A stretch of DNA of 64,000 nucleotides, taken from assembly GCA_026214975.1 (NCBI GenBank), contig JAOBSW010001018.1, positions 1 to 64,000 of the forward strand, written 5' to 3'. The notes under the pieces were generated by a model. It was not told the DNA's origin. It worked only from the letters and a program-made list of their open reading frames with translations, and searched no databases. The position numbers and the translations under genes are program-made. Of this stretch, positions 11,020 to 22,625 are shown in pieces. The stretch is from Gentiana macrophylla (Eukaryota > Streptophyta > Magnoliopsida > Gentianales > Gentianaceae). The stretch's first letter is position 1; every line of letters starts with the position of its first letter.

Positions 11020-12820
11020 TGATAATTCATCTCACTTTTAGCCTATGACTAAAAAAGTATGATGTTTTACATCCTTTCATCACAGTTAGTATATGAACTG
11101 AGATAAATAATGATAATACATCTCACTTTTAACACGTGACTAAAAAGTGTGATGCATTATATCCTTTCATCACAGTTATTGAAAAAACTAAAATAAATAA
11201 TGATAATCATCTCACTTTTAACCCGTGACTAAAAAAGTGAGATGAATTACATCATTTCGCACGCTGATTCTTGAAAATCGAGATAAATGATTACAATTCA
11301 TCTCACTTTTAACTCGGGCCTAAAAATGTAATGCTTTACATATTTTCATCACAATTATTGTAAAAACCAAGATAAATAATGGTAATTAATCTCACTTTGA
11401 ACATGTGACTAAAAGGTTTGATGAATTACATCATTTCATCACACTTATTGAAAAAACTGAGATGAATAATTACAATCCATCTCACTTTTAACCCACGACT
11501 AAATAAGTGTGATGTTTTACATCTTTTAATCATGGTTATTGAAAAAACTAAGATAAATAATTATAATTAGGGTTTATTGTACTAAGGACAATTTGAAAGT
11601 GGAAATATGTACAGGACAGTGAAATTTTTTATTAGGTAAAAAAGACAAGCGTTTATTTCATTATAATTTAAATTCTCTCCTATTTAATCACAAAAATGAA
11701 TATATCTTTTGATCTGAACGTTAAAAGATCATAGTTCTTTCACCATATTTTTCTCTTTTTCGTTCTCTTCATTTCAATATCCAATTTGATATTTTCTCGA
11801 TGTCATTTCGAGGCCATTTTCGTCAAAAGCAACAAAACAGTATAGTGGAATAGTAGATTTGTAGTCAATTTCACTGTTCCGAACAATGAATTTGGAGTAA
11901 CAAATAGTAAAATTGTTGTTATTTTTGTGACTTGATCTCTAAAACCGGTAGAACTAATCTGAAAGTCAAACCGAGTTTGTGAAGTGGCGAGTTTTGGGAA
12001 AAGCCGAGAAAGGCGAGTTTTGGAAAAAGCGAGTTTTAGTGAAAGCGAGTTTTGGTGGAAACTGAGTTTGCTGAGTTCTACATCTGAGTTTGTTGATTAC
12101 AAGTGAGTTTCTGAAAAGTGAGTTTTCAAGAAAAGTGAGTTTCTGGGAAAGTCAGTTTGGAGCTGAGTTTCGTCTGGTGGATAACAGCTGGAGCTGGGGG
12201 TCCACATCTAGGGTATTTATGACAATTCCGACAAAGATCTTTGGCGGTTAAGGTTTGGGATTTGTGCATATAAATACCGAAGTTGTAATCAATGCACAGT
12301 GTTATTCACACACTTGTGAAAACCTTGTAATTCTGTGCATATATTGGCCATAATTTACAAGAACATTCTGTAGCACAACGCCGGAAACCACGTTAAATCA
12401 TCTTGTTCTCTTTGTTTCTGTGTTTTATCAATTTCCGCCATTTTTACTGTTAGATTGCATCTGTTTTATCTTTCTTCAAGTGCAAGTTTCTCTTCCGTGT
12501 TTCAACATATTGTCCTTATCACCCAATTTGTATTTCCACTGTTATGATTCATATTTTTCCCCTTTATTTGTCCTTTAAAACCACTCTCCCTTATAATTAA
12601 TCTCACTTTGAACATGTGACTAAAAAGTGTGACGATTTACATCATTTCGTCACAGTTATTAAAATCTAAGGTAAATAATTACAACCCATCTCACTTTTAA
12701 CCCGTGACTAGAAAAGTGTAATGCTTTACATCCTTTCATCATAGTTAGTGAAACAACTGAGATAAATAATGACAATCCATCTCCCTTTTAAACCCGTGAC
12801 AAAAAAGTGTGATGAACAAT
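11020..12820. repeat. CACTA left subterminal repeat, nine units of about 90 bp
   Basis: Units start near 11026, 11115, 11207, 11297, 11387, 11477, 12597, 12686 and 12777. Each carries ATCTCACTTTTAACCCGTGA, then ACTAAAAAGTGTGATG, a CATCnTTTCATCACAGTTA segment and an AT-rich spacer. The array is split by the MULE at 11570-12590. Subterminal arrays of this kind bind the TNPA-type protein in characterised En/Spm elements. Confidence 0.85.
11570..12590. mobile_element. MULE element, family M2, inside the CACTA repeats
   Basis: A 1,021-bp insert flanked by a perfect 9-bp duplication TTATAATTA (11561-11569 and 12591-12599). It begins GGGTTTATTGTACTAAGGAC and ends GTCCTTTAAAACCACTCTCCC, an imperfect inverted pair. 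Shorter relatives lie at 49127 and 50388. The interior (about 11940-12420) is less AT-rich, with repeated GCGAGTTTT/GTGAGTTT words and a TATAAATA box, so it may be acquired host sequence. No transposase. Confidence 0.82.
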
Positions 12821-13439
12821 AGCTTTAGTGGCGGTGTGTCTCCACTTGATATACTTCAACTTACCATTCAATAAGGTGTTTGTCTTTGACTACATCTTTT
12901 TGTCATTTTATTTTTGTATATTTTCGGTCCCGGAGAATTAAGTGCCCAAGGCAGTGCCGACTTATAGTATAGGGACCATGGCGCGTGTCCCCAGTGGAAT
13001 TTGAAAAAACCTATTATAACGAATACACTTTGTATATCTAATATCATTTTAAACTTGTTTTATGCTCCATTGCCTCTGTTTCTGGATATGCCGTTATATA
13101 TATATATAAATATATACACACACACAACCTTTCAGCATATAAAGTCGGTTGAAAAGGTCTTGGGTTCATTTGTTTTAATGTGTCAACTCCTATTGTACAT
13201 ATATTTAACCGTTATCTAATCGTATGTCACTTACTAGTTGATTTTGCATTTGATATTTCATTTAGAAAACATGATAAACTCTTGTAATTTTATACATTTC
13301 AAATAAGAGTTTTCTTTGTTTGTTATTGAAAATTAGAGGTTTGTATTATTAGTTATAGACAAGAATATTGCACAAGTATATTTAGGTGTATGAAAGAAAA
13401 TGGTTGAGCTAGAACAATGTTTTTTACGTTACATGTTAA

Positions 13440-14035
13440 GTGTGCATTGCTCCCACATCGCTTCTTGAAAAGAGTTTTTAATAGAAGACAAAATTAGAAG
13501 AGATGTGGATTGGTGTCAAAAAAGAGATTGTGTTTAGATAAATAGTTTGAATAAAGTTGTGTTTAGATAAATAGTTTGAATAAAAGGTTATTATTTTATT
13601 TTAAATTACCTTAGGATAAATTAGTAGTTTTATATTTAGTTTTTAAATAAATATATTTATCTCTTATATAAAGGAGTGAACATTGTATCAGTTATTTATC
13701 AATTCAATAAAACAACTAGTTTTGAGCTTCAATGCTGTGTATTCTGATTTTCTTTATGGTAGCAAGACTCTGATACCATGAAGAAACCAGAGTACAACAG
13801 AAACATAAAAACAATAAAATGTTGTTTTATTGGGATTGATCAAAATGGTACAATGCTTCTTCTTTATATAGGAGTAAATGAATAATCAAATAAATTTAAA
13901 AATATTATTAAAGATAAAATCTAATCTGATCCTAACATAAATAATCTTTTATTAAATCAAACTTTTATCTATAATAGCTAATCTATAATTTTGACACTCA
14001 TTCATATCTATTCAAATCTTTTCAAATATTGTTTT
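13440..14035. repeat. LTR-like sequences around primer-binding motifs
   Basis: 13490-13765 is an inverted copy of the LTR at 14035-14335. It is followed by TGGTAGCAAGACTCTGATAC, which on both strands resembles the initiator-Met tRNA primer site (TGGTATCAGAG). On the other side, 13786-14035 looks like a second, different LTR read on the minus strand. This appears to be a nested or rearranged pair of miniature LTR elements. Confidence 0.55.
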
Positions 14036-15405
14036 CTATTATAAAGAAAATCAGAATACACAGACGGTAGACTCTGAAACTAGATGTTTTATTGAATTGA
14101 TAAATAACTGATACAATGTTCACTCCTTTATATAGGAGATAAATGAGATAAATATATTATTTAAAAACTAAATATAAAACTACTAGTTTAACCTAAGGTA
14201 ATTTAAAATAAAACAATAACCTTTTATTCAAACTATTTAGCTAAACACAACTTTATTCAAACTATTTATCTAAACACAACTTTATCTCCTTTTTGACACC
14301 AATCCACATCTCTTCTAATTTTGTCTTTTATTACCCTCTCTCAAACGAGGCTGGGTTTGAAGGCTGAGTTTGTTTGTTTGATGATATTCGGAGGGCATCT
14401 CCACTCCGGTGGTTCTTCCGGAGTCCATAGTTGTGATTTTGGAGGGCACCTCCACTCCGGCGAATCTGTCGGAGTCCATAGTTGTTTTTTTTTTTTTTGT
14501 TTTTGTTTTTGTTGTTGTTGTTGTTGTTGTTGTTGTGTTTGGAGGGCATCTCCACTCCAGCGGTTCTGCATAGTCCATAGTTGTGATTTTTTTTTTTTTT
14601 GTTGGAGGGCATCTCCACTCTGGTTGTCCTTCCGGAGTCCATAGTTGTGTAGCTTTGACTCTGAGTGGTTGATTTTGGTTGAATGGATATGATTCAGCCT
14701 CTAATTTTGACAGCTGCAAGAGACTCAAATCTTGTTTTATCTCACCTGAAAAATAGAGACATAAAATAGATGCCAAAAGAAATAATAGATGTTATAGATA
14801 GACTATTTATTTATTTAATAAAAAAGATACATTATAAATAAAAAAAAGACGTGGGAATCATGGAAATGAATCCATGTTTATTTGGAGAGAAAAAAAAATC
14901 ATAAATCTGGATTTTTTTTTTTTTTTTTTTTTTTTTTTGGGTGGGGGATGACTAATCATAAATCCATGTTTAAATGCACGATGAAGAATGGAGTTTATTT
15001 TGAGTAAAACTGCTTTTTTTTCTTCTTTGGTCTAGGGATTCTAGGGAAGACGGAGTGGATGAAAGAATTGTTTAAAAGCGGAAAATGGATCGGGCGAGGG
15101 TTCGCCAATGTTAAGGCACCCGAACTCCCACCCCTGACTCTGCTACCATAAAGAAAATCAGAATACACAGACGGTAGACTCTGAAATTAGATGTTTTATT
15201 GAATTGATAAATAACTGATACAATGTTCACTCCTTTATATTGGAGATAAATGAGATAAATATATTTATTTAAAAACTAAATATAAAACTACTAATTTATC
15301 ATAAGGTAATTTAAAATAAAATAATAACCTTTTATTCAAACTATTTATCTAAACACAACTTTATCTCCTTTTTGACACCAATCTACATCTCTTCTAATTT
15401 TGTTT
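14035..15405 (-). mobile_element. Small non-coding LTR (TRIM-like) element
   Basis: Two direct repeats of about 265-300 bp (14035-14335 and 15143-15405) differ by a few substitutions and one duplicated ~35-bp segment. On the minus strand the right repeat is followed by TGGTAGCAGAGTCAGGGG, a primer-site relative. A purine run (TTTGAGAGAGGG) lies just before the left repeat. The 800-bp interior has no gag or pol. Its leader (GGATCGGGCGAGGGTTC) is shared with the element at 44840-45985. The target duplication is not resolved. Confidence 0.65.
14391..14650. repeat. Four-copy ~50-bp repeat inside the TRIM-like element
   Basis: Units at 14391, 14442, 14541 and 14603 each read GGAGGGCATCTCCACTCCGG, then a variable part, then GGAGTCCATAGTTGTG. 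They are separated by T-runs and a (GTT)n tract (about 14508-14535). Open frames here run through the repeat and are not supported as genes. Confidence 0.8.
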
Positions 15406-15639
15406 TCACTTTGGTTGTACAGCTTCAACTCAAAAAGTTCTCCCATCAATTTTGGGCCGAATGGTCTATATTTGATTTAGACTAAAGACCAAATAGTGGG
15501 CAATGTCCAAAAAGTTTTAATTGGTTAAATAGGTAAGGTAAGTAGGAGCCCTAAAATTATCTAATTTTTAAGGGAGCCTATTGTTTTTTATTGGGATGTG
15601 TAAACCAATATTGAAGGGGAACCTATCAGTTTTCAAAGG

Positions 15640-15960
15640 TGATTGTTAACATTAATAGATACTTGAAAATTGTAATATGTCTTAGTTTTCAAACGTGACT
15701 AATAGATCTCGGTTTTTAGTGTGATCAAATATATTAATAGATCTCAGTTTTTAAATGTGATAAAAAAATTATGATGGTTTCAGTTTTTAAGTGTGATCAA
15801 ATCTATAAATAGTCTTGGTTTTTAAAAGTGATAAAAGCTATAGATCACAGTTATTAAGCGTGACCAAATTTAGAATATTTTATGTCACACCTGAATATGC
15901 CACAGTTTATAACCCGTGACTAATGTTAATATATTACATTTAAAAAGCATGATATATATC
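15640..15960. repeat. CACTA right subterminal repeats
   Basis: At least five units of about 36 bp (15707, 15743, 15778, 15814, 15845) with the core AGATCTCAGTTTTTAAATGT followed by GATCAAA. Related words occur just inside the left terminus at about 10910, supporting pairing of the two ends. Confidence 0.7.
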
Positions 15961-16018
15961 CTATTTTTGTAGTAGTGTATTTTTCACACTATTTCATATA
16001 ATAAAGGTGTATATAAAT

Positions 16019-16416
16019 ATATGGAAAATTAGGGATAAGGACACAATCTGGAAATATTTTTAAGAATGGGAGACAACTACATATTTTTTATAGGAGAAGG
16101 ACAATTGCATAATTTTTATAGCGAGAAGGACAACGCGGTGAATCCGAAAATCGGTGAATCTCCCGGTGAATCCGAAATCGGTGAATTTCGGCGGTGAATT
16201 CGGACGGTGAATCACGAAAATTAGTGAATTTCGACGATGAATTTTGAAAATTAGTGAATTTCGACGGTGAATTTCGTCGATGAATTTAAGCAGTGAATTT
16301 CGAACACAAGTGAATTTCGACGGTGAATAAATAGTTTTGTCTTTATGCAAAAGTTTCAAAAAAGCGTCCTTCTACTTCGATTAATGAAATATTTTCTGTC
16401 ATTCTACCCTCATTCT
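16019..16416 (-). mobile_element. MULE-type MITE, family M1 (copy b)
   Basis: Reverse orientation relative to copy a. A probable 9-bp duplication TATATAAAT sits at 16010-16018 and 16417-16425; the edges could slip by a few bases in this TA-rich target. The element inserted about 40 bp outside the CACTA right terminus. Confidence 0.72.
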
Positions 16417-16419
16417 TAT

Positions 16420-16990
16420 ATAAATAAAGAGACTATAAAATAAAGGCGAAATATATTACATTTGGTTGTGTTAACGAACAAAGTTGTTCGTGAATAAATT
16501 CAGATTCGATTTGTATAAACGTGTGTTTATTTGTTTGTTAAGCTGAACGAACAAAACTCAAGCATATTATATAATTCATTTTTTAAATAACAAACACGAG
16601 CTAGTTATACACACTAGAAATGATAACAATACTTCCCTTACGATATATTTGTATCTTCCAACATTTGTATCTATCCATTCTCTTATCACCAACTATCTAG
16701 TAGTTGGTAAAAGTTTGAAAACTCAAAAAGACATTCATTCAATTTGTCAATTATACGAGAAAGCGGGAGTTGAAAAATATCAACATAATTTGTAAATCCA
16801 AGGGTGAGCTCGTTTGAGTTCGACTAGAATTCGAACAATATATCAACAAACGAAGGTCAAACATATAATTTAGTTCGCTTATTAAACATACAAGCTCAAA
16901 CTAGATTGTTCATAACACTCTTTCACTTTAGGATATCCATGCTTGACCATCTTCTTTTTATGCTAGATCTTCAACAACTTGATGTCCATC
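16420..16990. other. hAT-like remnant and 3' flank of DUF674-UBL copy 2
   Basis: 16440-16900 is rich in GAACGAACAA, GAGCTCGTTTGAG and related words, like the hAT-like element at 26863 but degraded. It should include the 3' end of the copy 2 transcript; no polyadenylation site can be assigned with confidence. Confidence 0.4.
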
Positions 16991-19452
16991 TTATTCTTTT
17001 GCGTAAAAGCGCCTCTCGAGAAAAAGAGTGGACTCTTTCTGGATGTTGTAAGAAGCTACGGTTCGAAAGTCCTCTAGTTGCTTGGCGGCGAATATTAAGC
17101 GTTGCTGATTAGGAGGAATCCCTACCTTGTCTTGAATTTTAGCTTTGACATTGTAGATGGTGTCAGAAATCTCTACCTCTAATGTACTGGTCTTCCCGAG
17201 GGCCCTAACAAAGATTTGGATTTTTTTCTGCACACTGCGTGCTGCCGGAATGTTGTTTCCGGGTTATTCCGAACATAATTTTGCTTGTTAAATCAAAATT
17301 GGTAAATTGATATTCTAGAAGGAAAGCCATGAATTTTATTTGAAAAAGAAGATAAGTTTGTAATTTAGCATTATATTTCAGATAAATTAATAACTTTCTT
17401 AATCTTTGTAAATATTAAAAAAAAGGAGACTTTATGAAAATGACAAAAACATTTACAAAATTATCAAAAAGGACATGATCATTATCATTTTAGAAAAAAA
17501 GATAAACTAACAGTTACAATGACAATTTTACCCTTGTTAAGAGTGAAAAAAAACTGCCGCACGAAAGCTAATGGCCACGTTCAAATGAAGGTAATGACCA
17601 CGTTCAGATATATATATTATCACTTTTATCAATTTTTTAATCAGTTATATCTTTTAATTTATATTTCAAATCATCATAATTTTTTCATCATAATTTATAT
17701 TTTTTTCGTGATCTTTGTTTTGATATCAATATTGATACATTTCCGATATAATTTCAGAAAGCATTTTTTTTTGTATAATAATATGTCATTCAATTTGTCA
17801 CTACTATAACACTCACATTAGTAAAGGTTGTCACTTGTGATATCATGTGACACTACTATTTGACATTGTTATACTATATATATGACATTACCATTTGACA
17901 TTATTATACTATGTGGCACTACCATTTGACATTATTATACTATATGACATTATTATTTGACATTGTGATAACATGCTACACTGCTAATAGACACACTGAT
18001 TCATTGAATGTTATAAGTCTCAACAAAAAAATGTGCAAATCGAAGGTTATAAGTCTCAAATTGATACTATTAATTGACACTATAACAGCACTTACAATAC
18101 CATGTCATCGTAAATACATAAATAGTGTCATTTTAGTTGCCAGTATGGATTGACACTGAACACACTTTAATTTCTCTCTTATCCATCTTTTTTAAACACT
18201 CATATCTTTCAATCTACAACTCCAAATTTAAAAATTCTTTCACCAAATTTTTTATTTTTTAATGCTTTCTATTTTGAGACCGCATTCAACATATTCCGAG
18301 GAGGTTTCAGAAAATCCGTTGTCAAAATTCATCGATTTCGAGATTCATTTGGGAGATTCATTTGAGTGAATTTCGACGATGTGAATTTCTGAAAAACAAT
18401 GTAATTATATCGAACCAATTCATCAAAATATAAAAAATTCATTGCAATTTTCATCACGTTTGGTGATCTAGATAAAAAGGTATGAGCATTTGAAAATCGA
18501 GGAGGAAAGCGAAAAAGAGAAGAAAAAAAAAAAAAAAAGGTTCACAGCAGGAACAGGGACGTGTATTTTTTTTTAGGTTTTGTCCTTCAGAGTATAAAAA
18601 ATATAAAAGTTATCATTCTTCTTATAAAAAATATGTAGCTGTTCTGTTACTCAAAAATATTCCAAAAGCTGTCCTTGTCCCTAATTCTCCATTTTTTTAA
18701 CGTAGGAATTTTTTTTTTACATGTATGGTACGTAGTTATAAAATGGAAAAAGAAAAAAGGGGTATTTTTGTCCGTACACAATAAAAATTGTCCTTATTAC
18801 TAAAAAAATAATGTTCATGTCCTTTTTAATAATTTTACAAATGTTTTTGTACTTTTTGATAATTTTCCCTAAAAAGGGAGAACTTTTATAAAAAACTGGA
18901 GGGAGTAAGATTTATGGTAGTATACCACATAAATTCTTAATATATAAGTAAGAATAATGAACTTAAATTTATACCTTGTTTTTCTTCCTTCTTCCTGTGA
19001 AGGAATACATCACTTAGTACTGTCTTTGACTGAAAAGAGACTTTCAATAGTTTCAGTGCTTCTTCATTTCCAATTGTAACCTTCCTCTCTTCAAGTTCAG
19101 ATACATTAAACTTATTGATCATAATGGAAACAATAGATAATGTTGACATCGTCTTTGCAGATGAATCATCGGAAATCATGTAACAAGTGTAGAGCTTCCT
19201 AGAGGAGGAGACAATGGATGATTTATTTATTGATAGCGGAATGTTAGTAACCGATGAAAAAAACACAGAATCAAGATTATCATTTTCGTGACTTGGCTGC
19301 AGATGCGTTTCATCAAGATTGGCAACACTTGTGTAGATATTCACGATTGAGCCCGCCATAGATTCATTTGTAAGAAAATCGACAAAGTCTTTTGAAGCTT
19401 CTGCAAATATTAATTTGTTTGATTTTGTATCGATCATCAGTTTGATTGTCAT
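16991..19452 (-). CDS. DUF674-ubiquitin-like fusion protein, copy 2 (intact)
   Basis: Two exons on the minus strand: 19452-18975 (ATG at 19452, 159 codons plus one base) and 17241-16991. The donor is AG|GTATAAA and the acceptor CCGGCAG|CA; both are phase 1, giving 242 aa. Residues 1-159 are DUF674, with [34 protein letters not shown] and [11 protein letters not shown]. Compared with copy 4 it has two in-frame losses: the LSLPIGT segment after DFVDFL, and the CX4C-CX2C knuckle. From about 165 on it is a UBL very close to ubiquitin ([23 protein letters not shown]). The Gly-Gly end is replaced by a different tail, so conjugation is not expected. The intron (about 1.7 kb) contains a MULE. Role unknown; splice model inferred from the paralogues. 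Confidence 0.72.
17425..18869. mobile_element. Long-TIR MULE, family M3, in the intron of copy 2
   Basis: The first ~100 bp (GACAAAAACATTTACAAAAT, then ATCAAAAAGGACATGA...) recur inverted at about 18780-18869. Such long inverted ends fit Mutator-like elements. The flanking A-runs obscure the target duplication. 17840-17975 carries tandem TGACATTATTATACTAT units. The right half ends like family M1 (TCCTTGTCCCTAATTCTCC at about 18675), suggesting a nested or chimeric interior. No transposase. One end of another copy lies at 57278. Confidence 0.7.
17840..17975. repeat. Tandem TGACATTATTATACTAT repeat
   Basis: About four imperfect head-to-tail units of roughly 30 bp inside the M3 element, alternating GACATT(A/G)TTATACTAT with ATGACATTACCATT variants. 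Confidence 0.65.
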
Positions 19453-19488
19453 TTCTTTGGTAATAATTTATCAAGTTGTGTTTAGCGA

Positions 19489-19546
19489 GCAATATATAAT
19501 AGTATTAATTAATTTGCATTTATTCTGTTGCCCTTCACGAAGCAGT
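19489..19546 (-). promoter_or_regulatory. Upstream motif shared by copies 2 and 5, with TATA-like box
   Basis: The minus strand carries ACTGCTTCGTGAAGGGC at 19546-19530, about 80-95 bp before the ATG at 19452. A TATATATT-type box follows near 19490-19500. The 17-mer is identical at 37307-37291 upstream of copy 5. It contains TTCGTGAA, which fits a TTCnnGAA heat-shock-factor core, though one such core is weak evidence. Confidence 0.45.
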
Positions 19547-19940
19547 GTTATGCTATATTCTCTGTATCTTCCATTTCAAATTTTCAAATCCCTTCGCTAG
19601 GTGTGCATTCCTTTGTCTCCGTATTTTTAACCTTAAGAGTGAGAGAATTACACATATTAATAAAGTGATTAATGTGTCTGAAATAGAGTGTAGAATAATA
19701 AAATTAACCTTCAGTCATTGTGCATGCAAAACTGTATCAAAATTTAAGTTATTGAAATGAAGGGTAAGAGGAAAAATAATAATAAATGTTGTATTGGTAA
19801 TATAAAATCACATATAAAAAAAACTCCGGAAAATTGACAGCTAAAAAACGTATGGAGTAAAATTTATTTATTTTAACATTTTATAAAGCAAAGAAGTTGC
19901 ATAAATATATTGATATTCCGAAATGATATATATTAAATCA

Positions 19941-20310
19941 TGGGAAATTAGGGATAATGACACAATCTGAAATATTTTTAAGTAACATGATAGCTACATA
20001 TTTTTTAGGGAGAAGGACAACTGCATAATTTTTATAATGGAAGAATGACAAACAGTGAATCCGAAAATCGATGAATCTTCCCAGTGAATCCCGAAATCAG
20101 TGAATTTCGACAGTGAATCCAGAAAATCAGTGACTTTCGACAATGAATTTTGAAAATTAGTGAATTTCAACAGTGAATTTAAACAGTGAATTTCGAACAT
20201 AAGTGAATTTTGACAGTGGATAAATAGTTTTGTTCTTCATATAAAAGTTTCAAAAGACTGTCCTTCTATTCAATTGATGAAATATTTCTGTGCTTCTCCC
20301 TCGTTCCCCC
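19941..20310 (-). mobile_element. MULE-type MITE, family M1 (copy c)
   Basis: 370 bp, flanked by ATTAAATCA (19932-19940) and ATTAAATTA (20311-20319), an 8/9 match. Ends are GGGAAATTAGGGATAATGAC and its inverted relative CTCCCTCGTTCCCCC. Same internal GTGAATTTCGACAGTGAAT words as the other copies. Confidence 0.78.
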
Positions 20311-20319
20311 ATTAAATTA

Positions 20320-21193
20320 TTGAGTCAAATATGTCCAAACACAAATCGTAATTGTTTGTCAATAAATTCAACCTCGTCTTTTTTTTTTCGGCGCAAAAAA
20401 AAAAGTAACACAAGGCCAAACCTGTAAAATTCAGGCCCCAAGACCTCTTAATTTGGCAACAGTACGTAGCACTCTCGATTTATTGTGCACATTTTTTATT
20501 TCTTTATAAAAACGAGCGAAATAAGGATAAAAATGGAAAAAGTAACATTTCATTCGGAATCCTAAGTCTTCTCATGACATAATTACAAAGTATTCTTAAC
20601 ACATCACTTTTCTAGCACATAAATCATTAATCAAAGAAGAATAATCAATTTTATTCGACATACTCTACTCAATATGTGGCAGAATACACTTGATTTGTTT
20701 TATTTGTCGAATAGTTTAACTTATGAGCTTCAGTTAAACCTCGATAATTGAATATTTGATAAATGATTAACCTCGTATAATGAATAATTTTCTCCGATCC
20801 CGATTTGATAAAATGACATAAAATAATGTTCGATAAATGAATAATCTCGCTAAACGAATATTTTTTTCTGGTCCCGATGGTATTCATTTATCGATTTTTA
20901 ACTGTAATGGTCTCTTCTCATCGATAATTAAACTGATTTTTTTTATGGGATGATAATTTTTTTCAGGGCAATATTTTGAATTTGTGGGTTAATTAAGTGC
21001 GATTTCTTTAATTTATAGACGCTGTAGTTTATAAATTGGGACCTCTATTGAATATTTGGATTCGTTGACAGACAAATTTCAGGGCAAAAATTCGCATCTT
21101 TATAAGGGGTTGAGGCCTCATGCCCTAACCTTCTTTGTGGCAAGGCCGGTCCTGTTCTAAAACTTGTTTGTAAAGATTTGTGTAAAGAATTTA
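20320..21193. other. Gene-free stretch with repeat fragments
   Basis: 20700-20900 has repeated GATAAATGAATAATnTCG and GGTCCCGA words of an unclassified repeat. 20960-21160 ends in GGCAAGGCCGGTCCTG, a hAT-type terminus, and matches 29037-29115. This marks the left part of the segmental duplication shared with copy 4. Confidence 0.45.
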
Positions 21194-21622
21194 GAGCTAA
21201 TAGCAAGAATGATTCTCATCTTTATCGAAAAACTGTGATTTATTCATTTTCTTTTGTTTTGGTTTGACCAGTCCTCTATCTTTAATTTTTTTTTTTTTAC
21301 AATGGTCTTCCATCTTTACTTAAAAGTTGTGACTTAGCATCTTCGTTTGTTTGGGTTTGACCAATCCCTCATCTTTTATTTCTTTTTGCAACTTTGGTCC
21401 ATTTAAGCCACATGGTAAAGATGGATGACCAAAGTTGCAAAAAAAAAATGAAAGATTGGTCTGGTCAAACCAAAACGGAAGAAGAGGGTCACAGTTTTTT
21501 GATAAGATTAGGCACCATTCTTGCAAACAAAAATGAAACAGAGGGGCTGGTCAAACCAAAACGAAAAAAGATATTAAAGTCACAACTTTTTGATAAAAAT
21601 AGGGACCTTTCTTGCTAAGCTC
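21194..21622. mobile_element. Fold-back MULE MITE with a paralogous empty site
   Basis: A 429-bp near-palindrome. The arms carry TAGCAAGAAnG, TTGTGACT and GGTTTGACC words in opposite orientation. It is flanked by a 10-bp duplication AAAGAATTTA (21184-21193 and 21623-21632). The duplicated locus downstream of copy 4 reads straight through this point (TGTAAAGAATATATGCACCA near 29241), so it is the pre-insertion state. Confidence 0.8.
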
Positions 21623-21868
21623 AAAGAATTTATGCACCATCGTATTTAATTGAATAAAATTATAAAAATTAAACAATACAAAAAGAAAATAACGTTTGGA
21701 CTTTAATTTCCCTTGCAAATCAACTTAAGAAAGTAAATCTCAAATTAGTTCACAACCAACATTGCAATAAATTGCATTAATGTCGTCCTTGCCTGCGAAA
21801 AGTGCCTCTATCATTACTCTTTGAAGTTAACGCCTCACCTCCTATGTATTATCGGACACATATTCTCA

Positions 21869-22579
21869 TCAGCAACCGCATAGTCGGAGTGCGAGGTGGA
21901 GAGTGGACTCTTCCTGAATGTTGTAATCAGCTATAGTTCGGTCGTCCTCTAGTTGCTTGCCCGCAAAAATTAAGCGTTGCTTATGGGGAGGAATCCCTTC
22001 AATTGCTTCAACAGGGCCGGCCCAACCCTTAGGCAAGTGTGCAGGCGCTGCCTGCCAGCCCAATGCCACCGGGGCCAAAGACATATATGCCTTTGCTTAG
22101 AAAAAAAAAAAAAAAAAAAAAAACTATAAAAGGCCCAATGTTTCTGAAAAAAAGCCCAATAAAAAGCCCAATAAAATGTTGACAAAAGGTGCACATGATG
22201 ATATTGATTGGAAAGAGTTGTATTATGAGTTACAACTTCTTATACATGTTTTGCCCAAAGATGTGGATGAACCTCTCTAAATTTTGAATTTTTGAAGACA
22301 TGTCCTCTAAGTTATGAAAACACACAAGTTGTTTTACGGATATTGTTGACTATTCCGGCATGATTTGCATCTCAGTGAACGGAGTTTTTGAAGTTGAAGC
22401 TAATAAAGACCCATCTTGAAGCACGATGACTCAAGAACACTTGAATGGGTTGGCCATAATATCGATTGAGCGGAAATCGGTTGATGAAATTGACGATTAT
22501 ACTTTGATTAGTGATTTAGCTCCAAAATGCTTTCAAGAAGCGTTGTTGAATTGTTGAATACTTGAATTAATATTTAGTA

Positions 22580-22625
<46 letters not shown>

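Larger units (their letters stand above)
10868..15977. mobile_element. Non-autonomous CACTA (En/Spm) element with nested insertions
   Basis: The left end is CACTACTACAAAAA at 10868; the right end is its exact complement, TTTTTGTAGTAGTG, ending at 15977. These are CACTA termini. The neighbouring trinucleotides are TGT and TAT, a 2/3 match to the expected 3-bp duplication. Subterminal repeats occupy both ends (about 90-bp units on the left, about 36-bp units on the right). No transposase is visible. The interior is broken by a MULE (11570-12590) and a cluster of small LTR elements (13440-15405); without these the element would be about 2.1 kb. Confidence 0.75.

Noticed and set aside
11020..12820. 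Evenly spaced 90-bp repeats resembling a CRISPR array
   Set aside because: Units are diverged along their whole length, the genome is plant, and the array is the subterminal region of a CACTA element.
14315..14776. Overlapping frames on both strands (up to 153 codons)
   Set aside because: They read through the four-copy 50-bp repeat and poly(T)/GTT tracts; no protein family.
16991..17241. A free-standing ubiquitin gene
   Set aside because: It has no ATG at the right place, no Gly-Gly end, and sits behind a conserved acceptor matching the DUF674 donor; better explained as exon 2 of a fusion.
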